Shown: positions 32,397 to 42,700 of the stretch, piece after piece
Numbering within the stretch: the stretch's first letter is position 1
How the letters are laid out: each line of letters starts with the position of its first letter
Assembly: GCA_032768795.1 (NCBI GenBank)
Contig: CP136490.1
Location: 6,448,001 to 6,512,000 of the forward strand
Length of the DNA: 64,000 bases
DNA from: Tremella fuciformis
Lineage: Eukaryota > Basidiomycota > Tremellomycetes > Tremellales > Tremellaceae
Direction: 5' to 3'
Position numbers and translations under genes: made by a program
Notes under the pieces: generated by a model
The model's database searches: none
What the model saw: the letters and a program-made list of their open reading frames with translations, nothing else
What the model was told of the DNA's origin: nothing

Positions 32397-33639
32397 TCAC
32401 TTCTTGCTCTTCTTCCCCTTCTTGCCTTCGAAGCCGGGTCGTCCGCCCTTCTTTCCTCCTTTTCCACTGGATCCGCTCTTCTTGACGCCCAAACGCTTGT
32501 CGCGCTTGGCAGAAGCACGAGCAGCGATATTGTCATTGCGCTTCTTGATAGCAGCTTGTGAGGCCTGCTCAATTGTCTTCTTGCGCTCGGCCCTGGTTGT
32601 CAGCTTTGGTCAGACCAGAGTAATATGAGCAACTGACCATTCCTTGCCGCTCTTGCTCTTCTGCTTCTCGACCCGCTTGACGGCCTTCTTGAGCGTCTTC
32701 TCCTCGTCGTGCACTTTCTCTCCTCCTGCTCGCTGAAGAGCCTTGGCCCATCGCTCTTTCTCCTCCACAGCCTTGCGCTTGTCCTCTGGCAGAGCCTTGA
32801 CGTGCGCATTGTGCTTCTCCAGGTGCGCGAGCGCTTGTCCGGGGTTGGAGATGTTCTTGATGGGGCCTTTGGAGGGTCCCGCCCCTGTCGCACCGCTCGA
32901 GGTTGAAGGCAGGTTTACAGTGGGATAGGTGACACTATCACCCTTCGGCAAGAGGGGGACGATCAGTTGCGTTTTGGCGCCCTTGGCCGTGGTCGCAGCG
33001 TGCACCTGAGCCTTGCGCCTTTCCTCTTTACGGTCTTTCCGCCTTTTGTCGCGCATCTCTCCCCGCTTTTGCCGGCGGGCCATCTCCAGCGCATCGCGCG
33101 AGACCGGGTCCCCCTCGTCCGCCCCGCGGTCTTTGCGGAACCCCTCGAGCTTGGTGTGCAGGCGTGCGCGCAATTCTGAAATGCTCGCTGCGGGAGGGAG
33201 GGGTCGAACAGTGCCAGCTTGTGCAGGGACAGGCGCGGGCATAGATGAAGTAGATGTCGGTGCTGGTGCGCGAGATCGACTCGGGCCTGCTTCTGCTTCT
33301 GCAGCAGCGGAAGTAGAGGCACCCGCGAGGATTTGATCGGTTGTGAGGTTGTTGTTCGGGTCAAGCTTGTCCGCTTTTGCGCGCCGCTTGGCCTCTTTGT
33401 GCGACTGAATCTCCTCGCCCGTACGCCGTTTCTTGTTCTTCATCCATTTCGAGTCGGCCTGCGAGTCAGCTCATGCCTTTTCCGTGTCCATCATCAAGCA
33501 GACGACTGACCTCTTCGGCGGTCGGTGCGATGTAGAATTTGGCCGGGATCAGGGACAGAAGCTTGTTGAATGTCGTGTCGTGCTTCTCGAGCGACGCGAC
33601 AAGCTCGTCTCTCGGCGTGAGGAGCTGTGTCGCGCTCAT
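32397..33639 (-). CDS. RRP14: Ribosome biogenesis protein Rrp14 / SURF6
   Basis: Nucleolar factor for early 40S and 60S pre-rRNA processing. Three exons: complement(32397..32592, 32638..33458, 33511..33639), 381 residues. The N-terminal Rrp14 domain is seen as LVASLEKHDTTFNKLLSLIPAKFYI, then a Lys/Arg-rich linker with Ala/Pro-rich disorder. The SURF6 domain appears as LRARLHTKLEGFRKDRG, RRQKRGEMRDKRRKDRKEERR, and the conserved end KERWAKALQRAGGEKVHDEEKTLKKAVKRVEKQKSKSGKEWAERKK. The C-terminus is a basic GKKGGRPGFEGKKGKKSKK tail typical of nucleolar proteins. Divergent from the PQ-loop transporter gene with 200 bp between starts. Confidence 0.94.
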
Positions 33640-33841
33640 CGTGGCGAGTGCGGCCGGATTGGCTATTGTAGAGGTGATCGAGTATAAAGTGTCTGGAGAG
33701 AAAGACTTTTTGTGACCTGAAACCTGAGCAGCTTGAAACCACGTGACTCGAGACTTGACGCCACCGAGCCGCGTCTTCGTATCGTATCGTATCCGTACTT
33801 TGAGCTCTTCTCAGTTGTACCGCTATGTTACTTAGATGGGC

Positions 33842-35224
33842 ATGAGCTCACTGTGGATCCCATCATCACCTCCGCCCGACCCGGCGACCTGCCCGGCAGT
33901 GAGTGAAATGTACGAAGTAGGAGTCCGTTTGACAGAATAGGGCCGGACACCCGCCTCGCTCACTTTTGCCATTCTCATCCTCGCAGGCTCGGTCATCAGC
34001 TATCTCCCGCAGGTCAGCTGTACAGATACGGAATCGCGAGCTGTAGCTGATCTAGCAGCATCTACGTATCATACGAAATGGAACTTCGGAGGGCTTCTCC
34101 CCTGTCCGTTGCACAGATCTCGTTCAACGCGCGTTGCTGACATGCCAGTGGTTTCTTCTGCTCGGCTCGACCGCCGGCTCCTCGTCCATTTTCAATGCCC
34201 TCATCCTTCAGTATCCCATCATACGGTGCTGCAGCGTCGTGGTAAGTGCAGCTCGCGAGCGCAAAGAGCGCGTAGCTCACCTCAGTCCGCCGGCCGATGT
34301 GTGACTTATCTCATCCCTTTTGTGCAGATCACAGCTTTATGGGCCATGTTCACGGGCATGTAGGTGCAGAATCACGTAATCGCATCTCGTAGCTGACAAC
34401 AGTCTTGTGCTGTTCATGATCTACTACCCTCGGCACCTCAAGTATGAGCGTGTCATTCCGCTCCCTTCGTCACCTCGATCGCACTACAGCACTATTCTAG
34501 ACGATGTCGTCGCCACCGATGCAGACCCTGGCGAATCAGGCGTAGTCGAGGCGCGCGTGAATGGAGTGGCTACCAAGATCAAGACCACACTGACGACAAC
34601 CGCCGAATGGCGCACGGCCGTGGTGTGCAGCGTGATTGTCGCGGCTCACTTGTGAGTCTGATAGGCCATCCGGGAACATTGTGCTCATGTCTAGCCTGCT
34701 GTTCCTCTTCCTGAGCGTCGTCTTTCTCCTGTACCTTCCCCCTACCCCTCGCCATCCTTCCGACCCTCCCGGCGCATCGGCAGCACTACACCCTTTGCTA
34801 CGCTACCTGGCGACTTTCCTCGGCGTCTCATCAGCCTTCTTGACCGCGTGCGAGTTCGCACCACAAATGATTAAGACGTACCGCGCCAAGCTGGTCGGCG
34901 CGCTGAGCATCATCACCATGAGCATCCAGGTGCCCGGGACCGCGGTGCTCATGCTCAACCTTTTCTTGAGCCCCGGCGTGGAATGGAGCACGTGGTTGGT
35001 ATACTTGGTCGGCATCATCATGCAGGGCACGCTGCTGGTGAGTCACCCCTGATCATTCTGATGCTAGAGTGTGCCTTGGCTGATCCCCGCAGACCATGTG
35101 CATCTTGTGGAAGGCGCGTCAAAAGCGTTTGGGAGTGAACGATTTCGGCGTTCCCGATGGTGCACCTGCATCTGCCGCCGTGACCGATGAGAGTGCCCCT
35201 CTGCTTGGTTCTTCGGGCTCATGA
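33842..35224 (+). CDS. PQ-loop family transporter (lysosomal/vacuolar amino-acid exporter type)
   Basis: Seven-helix membrane protein of the MtN3/PQ-loop superfamily, in fungi usually a vacuolar exporter of basic amino acids or cystine. Eight exons: join(33842..33898, 33941..34012, 34056..34103, 34149..34241, 34328..34359, 34403..34651, 34695..35037, 35093..35224), 341 residues. The two PQ loops are SYLPQHLRIIRNGTSEGFSP near residue 40 and EFAPQMIKTYRAKLVGALS near 240, each in its expected helix. Helices include LTFAILILAGSVISYLP, WFLLLGSTAGSSSIFNALI, FLLFLFLSVVFLLYLP and WLVYLVGIIMQGTLL. A hydrophilic loop of about 65 residues separates the two repeats. The last residues (TDESAPLLGSSGS) contain an acidic dileucine-like PLL motif used for vacuolar sorting. 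Exact substrate is not visible. Confidence 0.88.
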
Positions 35225-35472
35225 CCGTGAGCCCGGAGTCCCATTGTGTATGGTCTTGCATGCATTAGTTGTCAGACTCCAGGAAGGGGTCCGTTCCGGA
35301 AGGCAAGGCCGAGCTTCCTACCGGCAACATCGGGCCGGAAGTGAGATTCTCAACGGTAGAACCCGGCTGATACTAGAGACAGGCATGTAGCATCGTGTGC
35401 AAGAACAACGTCGGTTTGCTCGTCATTGCACATCCGTTGTACTCGAGCAGCGAGCAGCGAGCACCTAGATAC

Positions 35473-37094
35473 ATGATGTCCACCCCTACTTCCGAAGCTG
35501 CGGGGCAACCGTTCCCTTCCGACTTCAAGCCACTGGACAATCCGGCGTTCATCCTCCACGGCGCGCTCAAGACAAGCTATGAAGAGGTGAGCCATCCGGG
35601 AGCGGACAAAGGGCAACAAGGCCTGACACGCTGATGTGATAGCTCGAGGTGCCCCAAGTAGGCCCGGACGAAGTGCTCGTCGAGGTGAAGAAGACGGTGA
35701 GTCTCCACGAGCATTGGCAGAGACGGGCTGACAGCAGGGCATCTGTGGTTCAGATGTTCACTGTGGGCTTCTCCCTGCTTGTCTTTGGCGGGAGGTGTGC
35801 TGAGCGCAGTCTACAACACGGGCAAGATGGGCCTCGTGTCCTGCCTTGGCCCGATGTGTCTCGGGCACGAGTCGGCCGGCATCATCGTCCAAATTGGCTC
35901 CAACCTCGCTTCCAAGGCCCGCGCGGCGGACGCGGCAGCTGCTGCGCTGGCCAAGGATGCCGATGCGCCGGTTGGGGCCAAGGAGGCGAAGGCGGTGGTA
36001 GGACAACGGGCTTTGACGGTCGGGGACCGCGTAGCGCTGGAACCGGGCAGTGAGTCCCCTTTGAAGGCCGAAGGGTCAGTGCAAGGTCTAGCTGACGCGT
36101 AGCGACATGTCGGATGTGCACCGACTGTCGGAATGGCAAGTACCAAGTGGGTCACCATCCGATCTCGCTTGGATAGAGGAGGGGACAAGGGGCTGACGGT
36201 AGATCTGCGAGCACATGGTGTTCGCCGCGTACCCGCCGTACGACGGGACCCTGCAGCGGTACTACAAGCTGCCTGCGGATCTGGTCTACCCCCTGCCCGA
36301 CTCGGTGGACCTCGAGTATGGCGCAATGATGGAGCCCCTGTCGGTGGCCACGCATGCGGTGGCCACGACGGGCGGGATGCGCACGGGCTGGAACGTGCTC
36401 ATCATGGGTGCGGGCCCTGTGGGGTTGCTGGCCATGGCCGTGGCCAAGGGCATGGGCGCGAGCAAGGTCATTGCTGTCGATATCAACAAGGAGCGGCTGC
36501 AGTTCGCCAAGGACTACGCCGCGACGCATACTTATATCCCGGTGAGACACCGTTGACAAGCTGCCGGAGGAAGCTGACCAGCAGACACCGCCCAACCCCA
36601 ATGAGCCGCGGCCGCAGTATTCTCTTCGTGCTGCTGCAGACCTCTTGCTGGCTACTGCAACTCCGGCGAGGGGACCTGGCTCCATCGACCTGGTGGTGGA
36701 TGCTACCGGTGCTGAGGTCTGCGTACAGATGGGCCTGAACGCCGTACGGCCGGGGTGAGTCACCCATTTCCTCTGCTGCGTAGTTCCCATATGGGGTACG
36801 GTGCTGACTTGCAGAGGGACATACGTCCAGACTGGCTTCGGCAGTCCCGACATTCAAGTACCCATGTTCCGCATCACCACCAACGAAATCACGATCAAGG
36901 GCGGATGGCGATACGGCAGCGGCGACTACCCGCTCGCCATCGACATGGTCGCCCGTGGTCTCGTGGACCTGAAGCCCCTCTTGACGCACCGCTTCAAATT
37001 TACAGACGCGCTCGAGGCCTTTGAAATCACGAAGAATGGGAAAGATCGCGATGGCAAGTTTGTCATCAAGTGCGTGATTGATGGGCCGGAGTAG
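35473..37094 (+). CDS. Zinc-dependent polyol (sorbitol/xylitol-type) dehydrogenase
   Basis: NAD-dependent medium-chain dehydrogenase oxidising a polyol such as sorbitol, xylitol or arabinitol. Eight exons: join(35473..35586, 35643..35696, 35738..35762, 35810..36049, 36103..36146, 36203..36541, 36585..36754, 36815..37094), 421 residues. The catalytic zinc site is seen in GICGSDVHFYNTG and CLGHESAGIIV, the structural zinc in TCRMCTDCRNGKYQIC with four correctly spaced cysteines, and the Rossmann loop in VLIMGAGPVGLLAMAVAKGMGASKV. MMEPLSVATHAV is typical of the polyol dehydrogenase branch. An Ala/Lys-rich insertion (SKARAADAAAAALAKDADAP) after the GHE motif is unusual and makes the protein about 60 residues longer than standard. 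Substrate choice is not decidable. Confidence 0.9.
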
Positions 37095-37209
37095 TGCGCT
37101 CCTCGCCTTCCCCGGCGGGCCAGTTGTGTCAGTACAGATGATATATGCATTGTCGAGTCGAGTGTATGTAGATACAAACATGTTGTTCAGACATTGGGAG
37201 ATATTGCAG

Positions 37210-38120
37210 CTACACCCGCGGCAGCTCGACGATCTGCGAGTCGCCTTCGTACTCTGGCAGATTGAGCTCGTACTTCTCGGCCAGCTCGCTGCGGGTCAGG
37301 GGACCTCACTCGTGCTGGAGGCAATACGTACTCTGGGACGAACCGCCCTCCGAGCCAGTGCCGTCCGTGAAACTCCCTCACACCCTCTTTTGGCGCCGTC
37401 AGGCTGATCAACACCTCCGGATCAAAGGTATCGATCGTCTCGCCCTTCTGTGTCTCCAGGACCTGCCTGCCATCGGAAACAGACCATCCAGAGGGTATAT
37501 CGACTGAAAAGATAGGCACGTTCGAGGCTTTGATCGCTTTGAGAACAGTGTCGAATGGTTCGCGTACCGGCGGGTGGAACGAGAAGCCTATGAAACACTC
37601 AGCTCGTCATCCTGATTGGGGTTACTGGCAGTGAGGGGCCTTACCGAAGATAGCGTCCAGCACCACATCGCTCTCTCTCAGCCCACGTTCAAATTCCTGA
37701 GTATCCTTCAACACCGGGATTCGCAGGTTCTCGCATTGCCTCAAAAGGCGTTGGTATATGTCCTTCGAGCCGGGTTTGGGAAGGTACACGGTTGGCTTGT
37801 ACCGAAACATGTGCAGATGTCGAGCCGCCACCAGCCCGTCGCCGCCTTGGTTGCCGGGGCCGCAGCAGACCATGATGCGCGGATGGGAGGAGAGGGGGAA
37901 GGAGCGGGATAATGCTTGAGCACAGGCGAGACCGGCGAGCTCCATCAGCTCGACGAGTCAGCCTGACGACACGATGGGACGCGGGACGCCATACCTGGTC
38001 GAGCGAGAATGCGCCGGAGGCCGACATGAGCTCCTCGTCGATCTGCCGTCAGCCTTGATCACCAGCATGGTAGTGATGTACCTGCTGGGCTAGCTTCTGG
38101 GATATGTACCGGATGCCCAT
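37210..38120 (-). CDS. NAD(P)H-hydrate epimerase (NAXE/YjeF N-domain)
   Basis: Repairs damaged nicotinamide cofactors by interconverting R and S forms of NAD(P)H hydrate, in mitochondria and cytosol. Five exons: complement(37210..37288, 37332..37587, 37645..37948, 37995..38042, 38082..38120), 241 residues, normal for the single-domain form. Family signatures: IRYISQKLAQQIDEELM, SLDQLMELAGLACAQAL, the nucleotide-binding loop VCCGPGNQGGDGLVAARHL, VVLDAIFGFSFHPPVREPF, VPIFSVDIPSGWSV with the catalytic Asp, and LISLTAPKEGVREF, then GRHWLGGRFVPDELAEKY. There is no C-terminal kinase-type dehydratase domain. The first coding exon is 39 nt. It converges on the polyol dehydrogenase gene and lies downstream of ERG2. 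Confidence 0.93.
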
Positions 38121-38326
38121 GTTGCCTCTGAATGTTGAAGATGAGAGGAAACACAGATGGAGTTGGCTGATGCCGAGGCTGATGTCATGTCCGCTCGGAC
38201 CACGGAGAACAAAGTGGGGCAAAGTGGGGAACAAGCCATTGCTCAATGCATGCTTCTGCGTCTTCCCTTCTTCCCCTAGTACTTCTATGCATCTACCGAC
38301 AGTATCTACCAGCTCGGCTCCGCAGA

Positions 38327-39196
38327 TCATATCTTGCCCCTCAAGAGATTCCTCAACATCTCGCGCCCCGTAATACGCGCCGTGTGGTACAGGGTAGGGA
38401 AATCGAACGTAGACGACAAGCCATCGCCGTATCCGAACGGCAGCATCAGAGGGATCCAGCCTGACATCAGCTGGTGCAGTGAGTGTAGTAGACAGGAGAC
38501 GCACCACGCGCGTACTCCAGTGCCCATGATTCCGGCTGCATCGCGTACTGCTTGACGACGCCGCGTTGGAGGTGGTGCACGTCGCCCGGGTTGTATACCT
38601 CTTTCACCAGATCGCCAGCCTCGTACGCTGTCTGCTGCCCAGCGAGAATGTGGAAGTAGTCGTCGGCTGTGTGGCGACCGGTGTGTCCTTCAGTCCCGAC
38701 GGCCGTGCCGAAGATGATGAGGTATCTGAAATGAGCCCAACACTCTTCTCAAGCCAGCTGGCAAGAAGAGTAACGCACTCGGTGATACTGGCGTGAATGA
38801 TGAACATGCTCCCCATCGCCCCGCCGGCATTGTTGAACACCCATTCCCGCTTGTTGCGGAAATCAGTAGCAAACGACGCCTCTGGGTGTTTCTCAACGAG
38901 CTGGTCGATCAATGTCGAGATGATGAGCGACGTGTTGGCGGGCGCCGAAGTGCCCGAGGCCGCGGCCACTGAGAGGGACGTCTTGACGCAGTCATGAAGC
39001 TGCGCGGGCTCGAGAATGTAGAAGCGGGACTGGTCGTCAGCTTCTTCTCAACGAGATACGTCGGACCTGCGTTGATGCTATTGAGGTAGCTGCAGACGGT
39101 GATGAACAGGCCGAGGAGCACGCCTCGGTTGAGCCACTTATTGATCCAGCTCGGAGGGGCGGTGGGACCGGTGGCAGCAGGCTTGGTCGCAGTCAT
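38327..39196 (-). CDS. ERG2: C-8 sterol isomerase
   Basis: ER enzyme of late ergosterol synthesis that shifts the delta-8 double bond to delta-7. Four exons: complement(38327..38460, 38505..38725, 38779..39029, 39071..39196), 243 residues. A single N-terminal membrane helix ([18 protein letters not shown]) precedes the ERG2/sigma-1 domain: [102 protein letters not shown] and the end [14 protein letters not shown]. The first intron must begin with GC (AAC|gcaggt) to reach the conserved FYILEP frame; the nearby GT at 39066 gives a frameshift. A frameshift error in the sequence is the alternative. Target family of morpholine fungicides. Confidence 0.93.
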
Positions 39197-39495
39197 TTTG
39201 ACGGCAGCGAGTGATAGGGCGAACGGTGTATCTGCCCCGTCTCTTCCTCCTGTTTATGTCTAAAGAGTGCCCGTTTCTACTCCGTGTCCGAGGGTGGTAC
39301 GACCCCCTTAGTGGAATGTACCAAAGACATCGAACGATGCCACCAGGGAAAAAGTCAACCGCGAGAAAAGGGATATTACGTAAGCGATGGATTTCACTCT
39401 CGGTTTTGGGATCGGCGAGTGTGAATGGGCATGAAAGCAACGACAAGACGCCTTTCTTTCATACATCTACACCCACCTTGACTCTTGCGCCCGCC
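39197..39495. promoter_or_regulatory. Divergent promoter ERG2/NAA10
   Basis: About 299 bases between divergent start codons. No TATA box or sterol-response element was recognised with confidence. Confidence 0.4.
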
Positions 39496-40157
39496 ATGGA
39501 CATCCGACAGGCGACGATAGAAGACCTGCTGGGCATGCAGAATGCTAATCTGCTCAACCTGCCGGAGAACTATACCTTCAAATACTGTATGTCCTCTTTC
39601 CGACCGGCCTGCCAACCCAGCTCCTTTGGACTCGTCGAGCTGACGCAGTAGACCTATACCATGCCTTGACATGGCCCGAGCTGTCTTACGTCGCTGTTGA
39701 CCCGAGAGGCCGGATAGTGGGGTATATCCTCGCAAAGATGTACGTTATAGCTCATCGAATTCCGTCTTTGAGCTCACAGACAGGGAGGAAGAGCCCACCG
39801 AGCAGCCGACGGGGCACGTCACATCTATCTCGGTCTTGCGGCCCTATAGGAGATTAGGGCTCGCAAACCGGTTGATGAAGCAGAGCCGTGGGTGACCCCT
39901 CGTATCAAAGGACGGGTTGCTGAAGTAGCAGAGGAGGCCATGGTCGCGCACTACAAGGCGTATCAGATCACGCTGAACGTGCGCAAATCGAATCGTGCAG
40001 CCATCTCGCTCTATCGCGACTCGCTAGGCTTTGAGGTTCACGCGGTGGAGAAGAGCTACTGTGAGCCGGATGACCGTATATCAAGACAGATGCTGACGGG
40101 TAAGACGCGGACGGGGAAGATTCGTATGGCATGCGGTACTTGTTCAATAAGGCATGA
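39496..40157 (+). CDS. NAA10: N-terminal acetyltransferase catalytic subunit Naa10/Ard1
   Basis: GNAT-fold enzyme that, with Naa15, acetylates nascent proteins at the ribosome (NatA). Five exons: join(39496..39586, 39649..39739, 39784..39887, 39929..40060, 40105..40157), 156 residues. The whole length matches Ard1: [81 protein letters not shown] with the Q/R-x2-G-x-A acetyl-CoA loop (RRLGLA), [42 protein letters not shown]. It ends RYLFNKA and lacks the extended tail of animal Naa10. The last intron contains an internal acceptor-like ag and a gtaag; the form used here is the one that rebuilds YYADGED. Confidence 0.95.
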
Positions 40158-40244
40158 GTGTAGATGAGGAGAAGAAGACCATTCTGTAACGACTAGCATG
40201 CATGCCTCACGACCAGAACCAAAAGAGCCCCCGGGAATCACCAT

Positions 40245-40994
40245 CTACTCCAGACCCGTCGTGCCCGTCGCCAATTTCTCCTCGTAGCCCTTGAGGATCA
40301 CCTCGGTGGGGTACGCGCCAAAACGCCTGGCGCCCGCCTTGTAATATGCGAGGACGGCGTCGATATCCGTGCAGCCCCCAGAGGCTTTCACGATCGTTTC
40401 TGGCTTCTTCACCTTGGTGATGACCTCGACCGAGTGCTTGACGTGCTCGACCGTGTCCGGGTTGAACCCTGTAGACGTCTTGATGAACGCTGCTCCCGCT
40501 CGCTCGGCGCACTGCGTGGCTTGCACGAGCTGCTCGTCGTTGAGATAGAAGACCTCGATGATGGCCTTGACCGTAACGCCATACGGGCGGGCAACATCCA
40601 CCACCGCGCGCACGTCGTCCTCCACCAGCTTGAGGTCGCCCGAGACAAGCGCCGAGATATTGATGACCATATCCAGCTCGTCGACGCCGTCCTCGAGCGC
40701 CTGTCGCGCCTGCGTCACCTTCGTCTCGGTTGTATCGCTCCCGTGGGCGAATCCGACAAACGTCTGCAGCTGGATGCCCGTGCCGCGGAGCAGCTCGCGC
40801 GCCTCGCGCACGCGGAAAGGCTGGGTGGTGAATCGGCCGGTCTGCCATCGCTTGGCGATCTCGACGCCGTTGACGAGGTCCGCGTGCGAGTGGTTCGGGT
40901 GGATGTGCGAGTGGTCGATCATGCTCGCGAGCTCGCCGACCGTGAGCAGCCGCGGCTCGGCGCTGTTGACGATATGGTCGATGTTGGCCACCAT
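40245..40994 (-). CDS. Deoxyribose-phosphate aldolase (DeoC)
   Basis: Class I aldolase splitting 2-deoxyribose-5-phosphate into acetaldehyde and glyceraldehyde-3-phosphate. One exon, 249 residues, the usual bacterial/fungal length. Key residues: the Schiff-base lysine in FIKTSTGFNP, the second catalytic lysine in TIVKASGGCTD, and the acid Asp in DELDMVINI. ASMIDHSHIHPNHSHADL replaces the usual IDHTLLKP-type start. The last residues LEEKLATGTTGLE-type tail keep the sequence GYEEKLATGTTGLE. The gene is intronless among spliced neighbours, so a bacterial origin in the past is possible but not shown. It is divergent from the first of the three tandem paralogs. Confidence 0.94.
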   Translation of the reverse strand: MVANIDHIVNSAEPRLLTVGELASMIDHSHIHPNHSHADLVNGVEIAKRWQTGRFTTQPFRVREARELLRGTGIQLQTFVGFAHGSDTTETKVTQARQALEDGVDELDMVINISALVSGDLKLVEDDVRAVVDVARPYGVTVKAIIEVFYLNDEQLVQATQCAERAGAAFIKTSTGFNPDTVEHVKHSVEVITKVKKPETIVKASGGCTDIDAVLAYYKAGARRFGAYPTEVILKGYEEKLATGTTGLE

Positions 40995-41373
40995 CTCGTG
41001 TTTCGTGTTTTGCGACTCGGCAGTGGTATGTGGGGCACGACGAGCCCCATCAGAGCCGCCGGCTCAGATTATATACGCGCTCGGTGCTGCTGCAGCCGAC
41101 GGTCGGGCGGCAGTACGGCCATGCCGCCAACGGCGAATAGCGGCCCGCGGGCCGGCAGACCATGTATAGAACGAGTAGTTACGAGAAGTAGATTGGGTCC
41201 GGACCGCGTACGGACCGTCCCACCGACGTTCGGCGACTCAACGCCGAGACCTTCTGGATGAATTCCCAGAGCTCTTTTTGCCGATCGAGCCGAAAAATTC
41301 AGCTCGGCAGGCGTAGATGGCTGCGCTCGTCTCTCTGCGCCCATACTGCGCTGGTCCATTGTATTGTCATAGT

Positions 41374-41410
41374 ACGACGCAGAGCCGCGCGGTCACACAC
41401 AAAGGAGGGA
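41374..41410 (+). repeat. Promoter repeat unit, copy 1 (family A)
   Basis: This 37-base block begins acgacgcaga and runs through acaaaggagg. It matches the block at 42876-42912 at roughly 31 of 37 positions by eye. Both lie upstream of paralogous genes, so duplication included promoter sequence. Confidence 0.65.
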
Positions 41411-41637
41411 CGCAACTCGCGCGGCGCCCGTGCGTCGTGTATGAGCTGGCAAGAAAAGGAAGACCGAATACTCCGCGAGCAGCCTACGAGCTTGATGAGA
41501 CCATGACTAAGCTCAAGAAGCAGGAAACACTGCGCGCCTTCGAGGGTCATTGCAACATTGAAACGAGCTTGTCGAGCAATTGACCACCGACGCTAACTCC
41601 GCTCTCTTGCGAAGAATGAAGGCTACCAAGAGAATAC

Positions 41638-41645
41638 TATAAAAG
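41638..41645 (+). promoter_or_regulatory. TATA box of first family-A paralog
   Basis: tataaaag, 87 nt upstream of ATG 41732. It lies within the open upstream frame and argues that translation begins at 41732 and not further upstream. Confidence 0.55.
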
Positions 41646-41731
41646 AGTTCTGCCATCGGGCGCTCTCTCATACCGTGCTGGACTACGACAAAGACATCGA
41701 ACCAGTTCATCTCGACCGACTACTCAAGGCA

Positions 41732-42700
41732 ATGACATCCAAGGCTCCAACGTCCGGCCTGCCCTCGTGGTTGAACCCATCATCTTGCTTCACTGATCAG
41801 GGGGAAGCAGCCGAGGCGATAGAGATGAGCGAGAACCCCGGGCCCGCTTCCCACATCGCACGACCTCTTCCCACCATTGCAGCTGGCGCTCACCAGCCAA
41901 AGCCGCTGATATTGAACGAGCTGCCTTCGCTCACTGATTGGGGCACTTTGAAAGAATACAAGCCCCTATCCGCAAACGAACAGGTGGACGAGGCCAACAC
42001 CTTTGTGCCAGCCGCAGAAGTCGTCTCTCTGGGAATAACCTTCCCGCCGCCCAAGTCCACGCAGAGCGAGGTTATGAACATTGTCAGGCCGCTCACTAGC
42101 ACATTGCTGGGCACCTTCGAGAGCCGCCCCTTCGAGCACAATCTGTACTCGAACGTCGTTACCTTTCCCGACTTTGTCCTTCGTTCCGGACACCGAGTCG
42201 TCAGTGGGACCTTGACCGTACCGCTTCCGGCTCCTGCACCTGAGGGGCATCAGTGCAGCGGCAAGCTGGTCGACCGGACAGACGAGACCCTCACTCTCGC
42301 CCTGCACATCGACCCAACCAAGACGAATCGGGCAGATGTTACGCGGGTCACCGATCCCTCTAACGTTTCTCGGGTGAAGCGCATTGAGCGCAATGTACGT
42401 ATCCCGCGCTACCGCAGCTATATCAAATCGCTCTTAGGCCGCCAGAGATTGCGCCAAGTCACTGGCGACTGGGAGCTGGAGGACGCCGGATGCGACGGGG
42501 AGACCAGAGCTAGGCTCTGGAAGACCCGGCGTGTCACCATGCAGATCGACTTCTCCCGGCGGGTCATGGGCACAGCGCCCTCGGGCGCGGAGGATATCTG
42601 GATGACCTGCAAAGCGCTCAAGCCCGCTGACGAGGATGACCTTGCTGACTGGGACATGACTGCTCTGGTGCAGGGACTTCTTCCCACGGCAGACAGTTAG
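41732..42700 (+). CDS. Tandem orphan family A, member 1
   Basis: Not recognised. One exon, 322 residues from MTSKAPTSGLPSWLNPSS; the frame is open further upstream to a GTG but the TATA box and alignment with member 2 (MSAPSLPHSV..PSWLKPS) favour this ATG. Shared blocks with member 2: LPSLTDWGTL, SANEQVDEANTFV, STLLGTFESRPF, LYSNVVTFPDFVLRSGHR, VVSGTLTVPLP, TLTLALHIDP, KRIERNVRIPRYRSYIK, DWELEDAGCDGETRARLWKT, VTMQIDFSRRVMG and PSGAEDIWM. The composition suggests a beta-rich soluble fold; no signal peptide or membrane helix is seen. Intronless although most genes here have several introns. Confidence 0.8.
   Translation: MTSKAPTSGLPSWLNPSSCFTDQGEAAEAIEMSENPGPASHIARPLPTIAAGAHQPKPLILNELPSLTDWGTLKEYKPLSANEQVDEANTFVPAAEVVSLGITFPPPKSTQSEVMNIVRPLTSTLLGTFESRPFEHNLYSNVVTFPDFVLRSGHRVVSGTLTVPLPAPAPEGHQCSGKLVDRTDETLTLALHIDPTKTNRADVTRVTDPSNVSRVKRIERNVRIPRYRSYIKSLLGRQRLRQVTGDWELEDAGCDGETRARLWKTRRVTMQIDFSRRVMGTAPSGAEDIWMTCKALKPADEDDLADWDMTALVQGLLPTADS

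Larger units (their letters stand above)
40995..41731. promoter_or_regulatory. Upstream region of first tandem paralog, with promoter module
   Basis: About 737 bases between the aldolase and first family-A gene starts. A TATA box (tataaaag) lies at 41638-41645, 87 nt before the chosen ATG. The block 41374-41410 recurs upstream of the second paralog (see repeat entries). Nothing else was recognised. Confidence 0.55.

Noticed and set aside
40245..40994. Deoxyribose-phosphate aldolase as a recent bacterial transfer
   Set aside because: It is intronless, but base composition and codon use look like the neighbours and fungal DeoC genes are known, so recent transfer is not supported.
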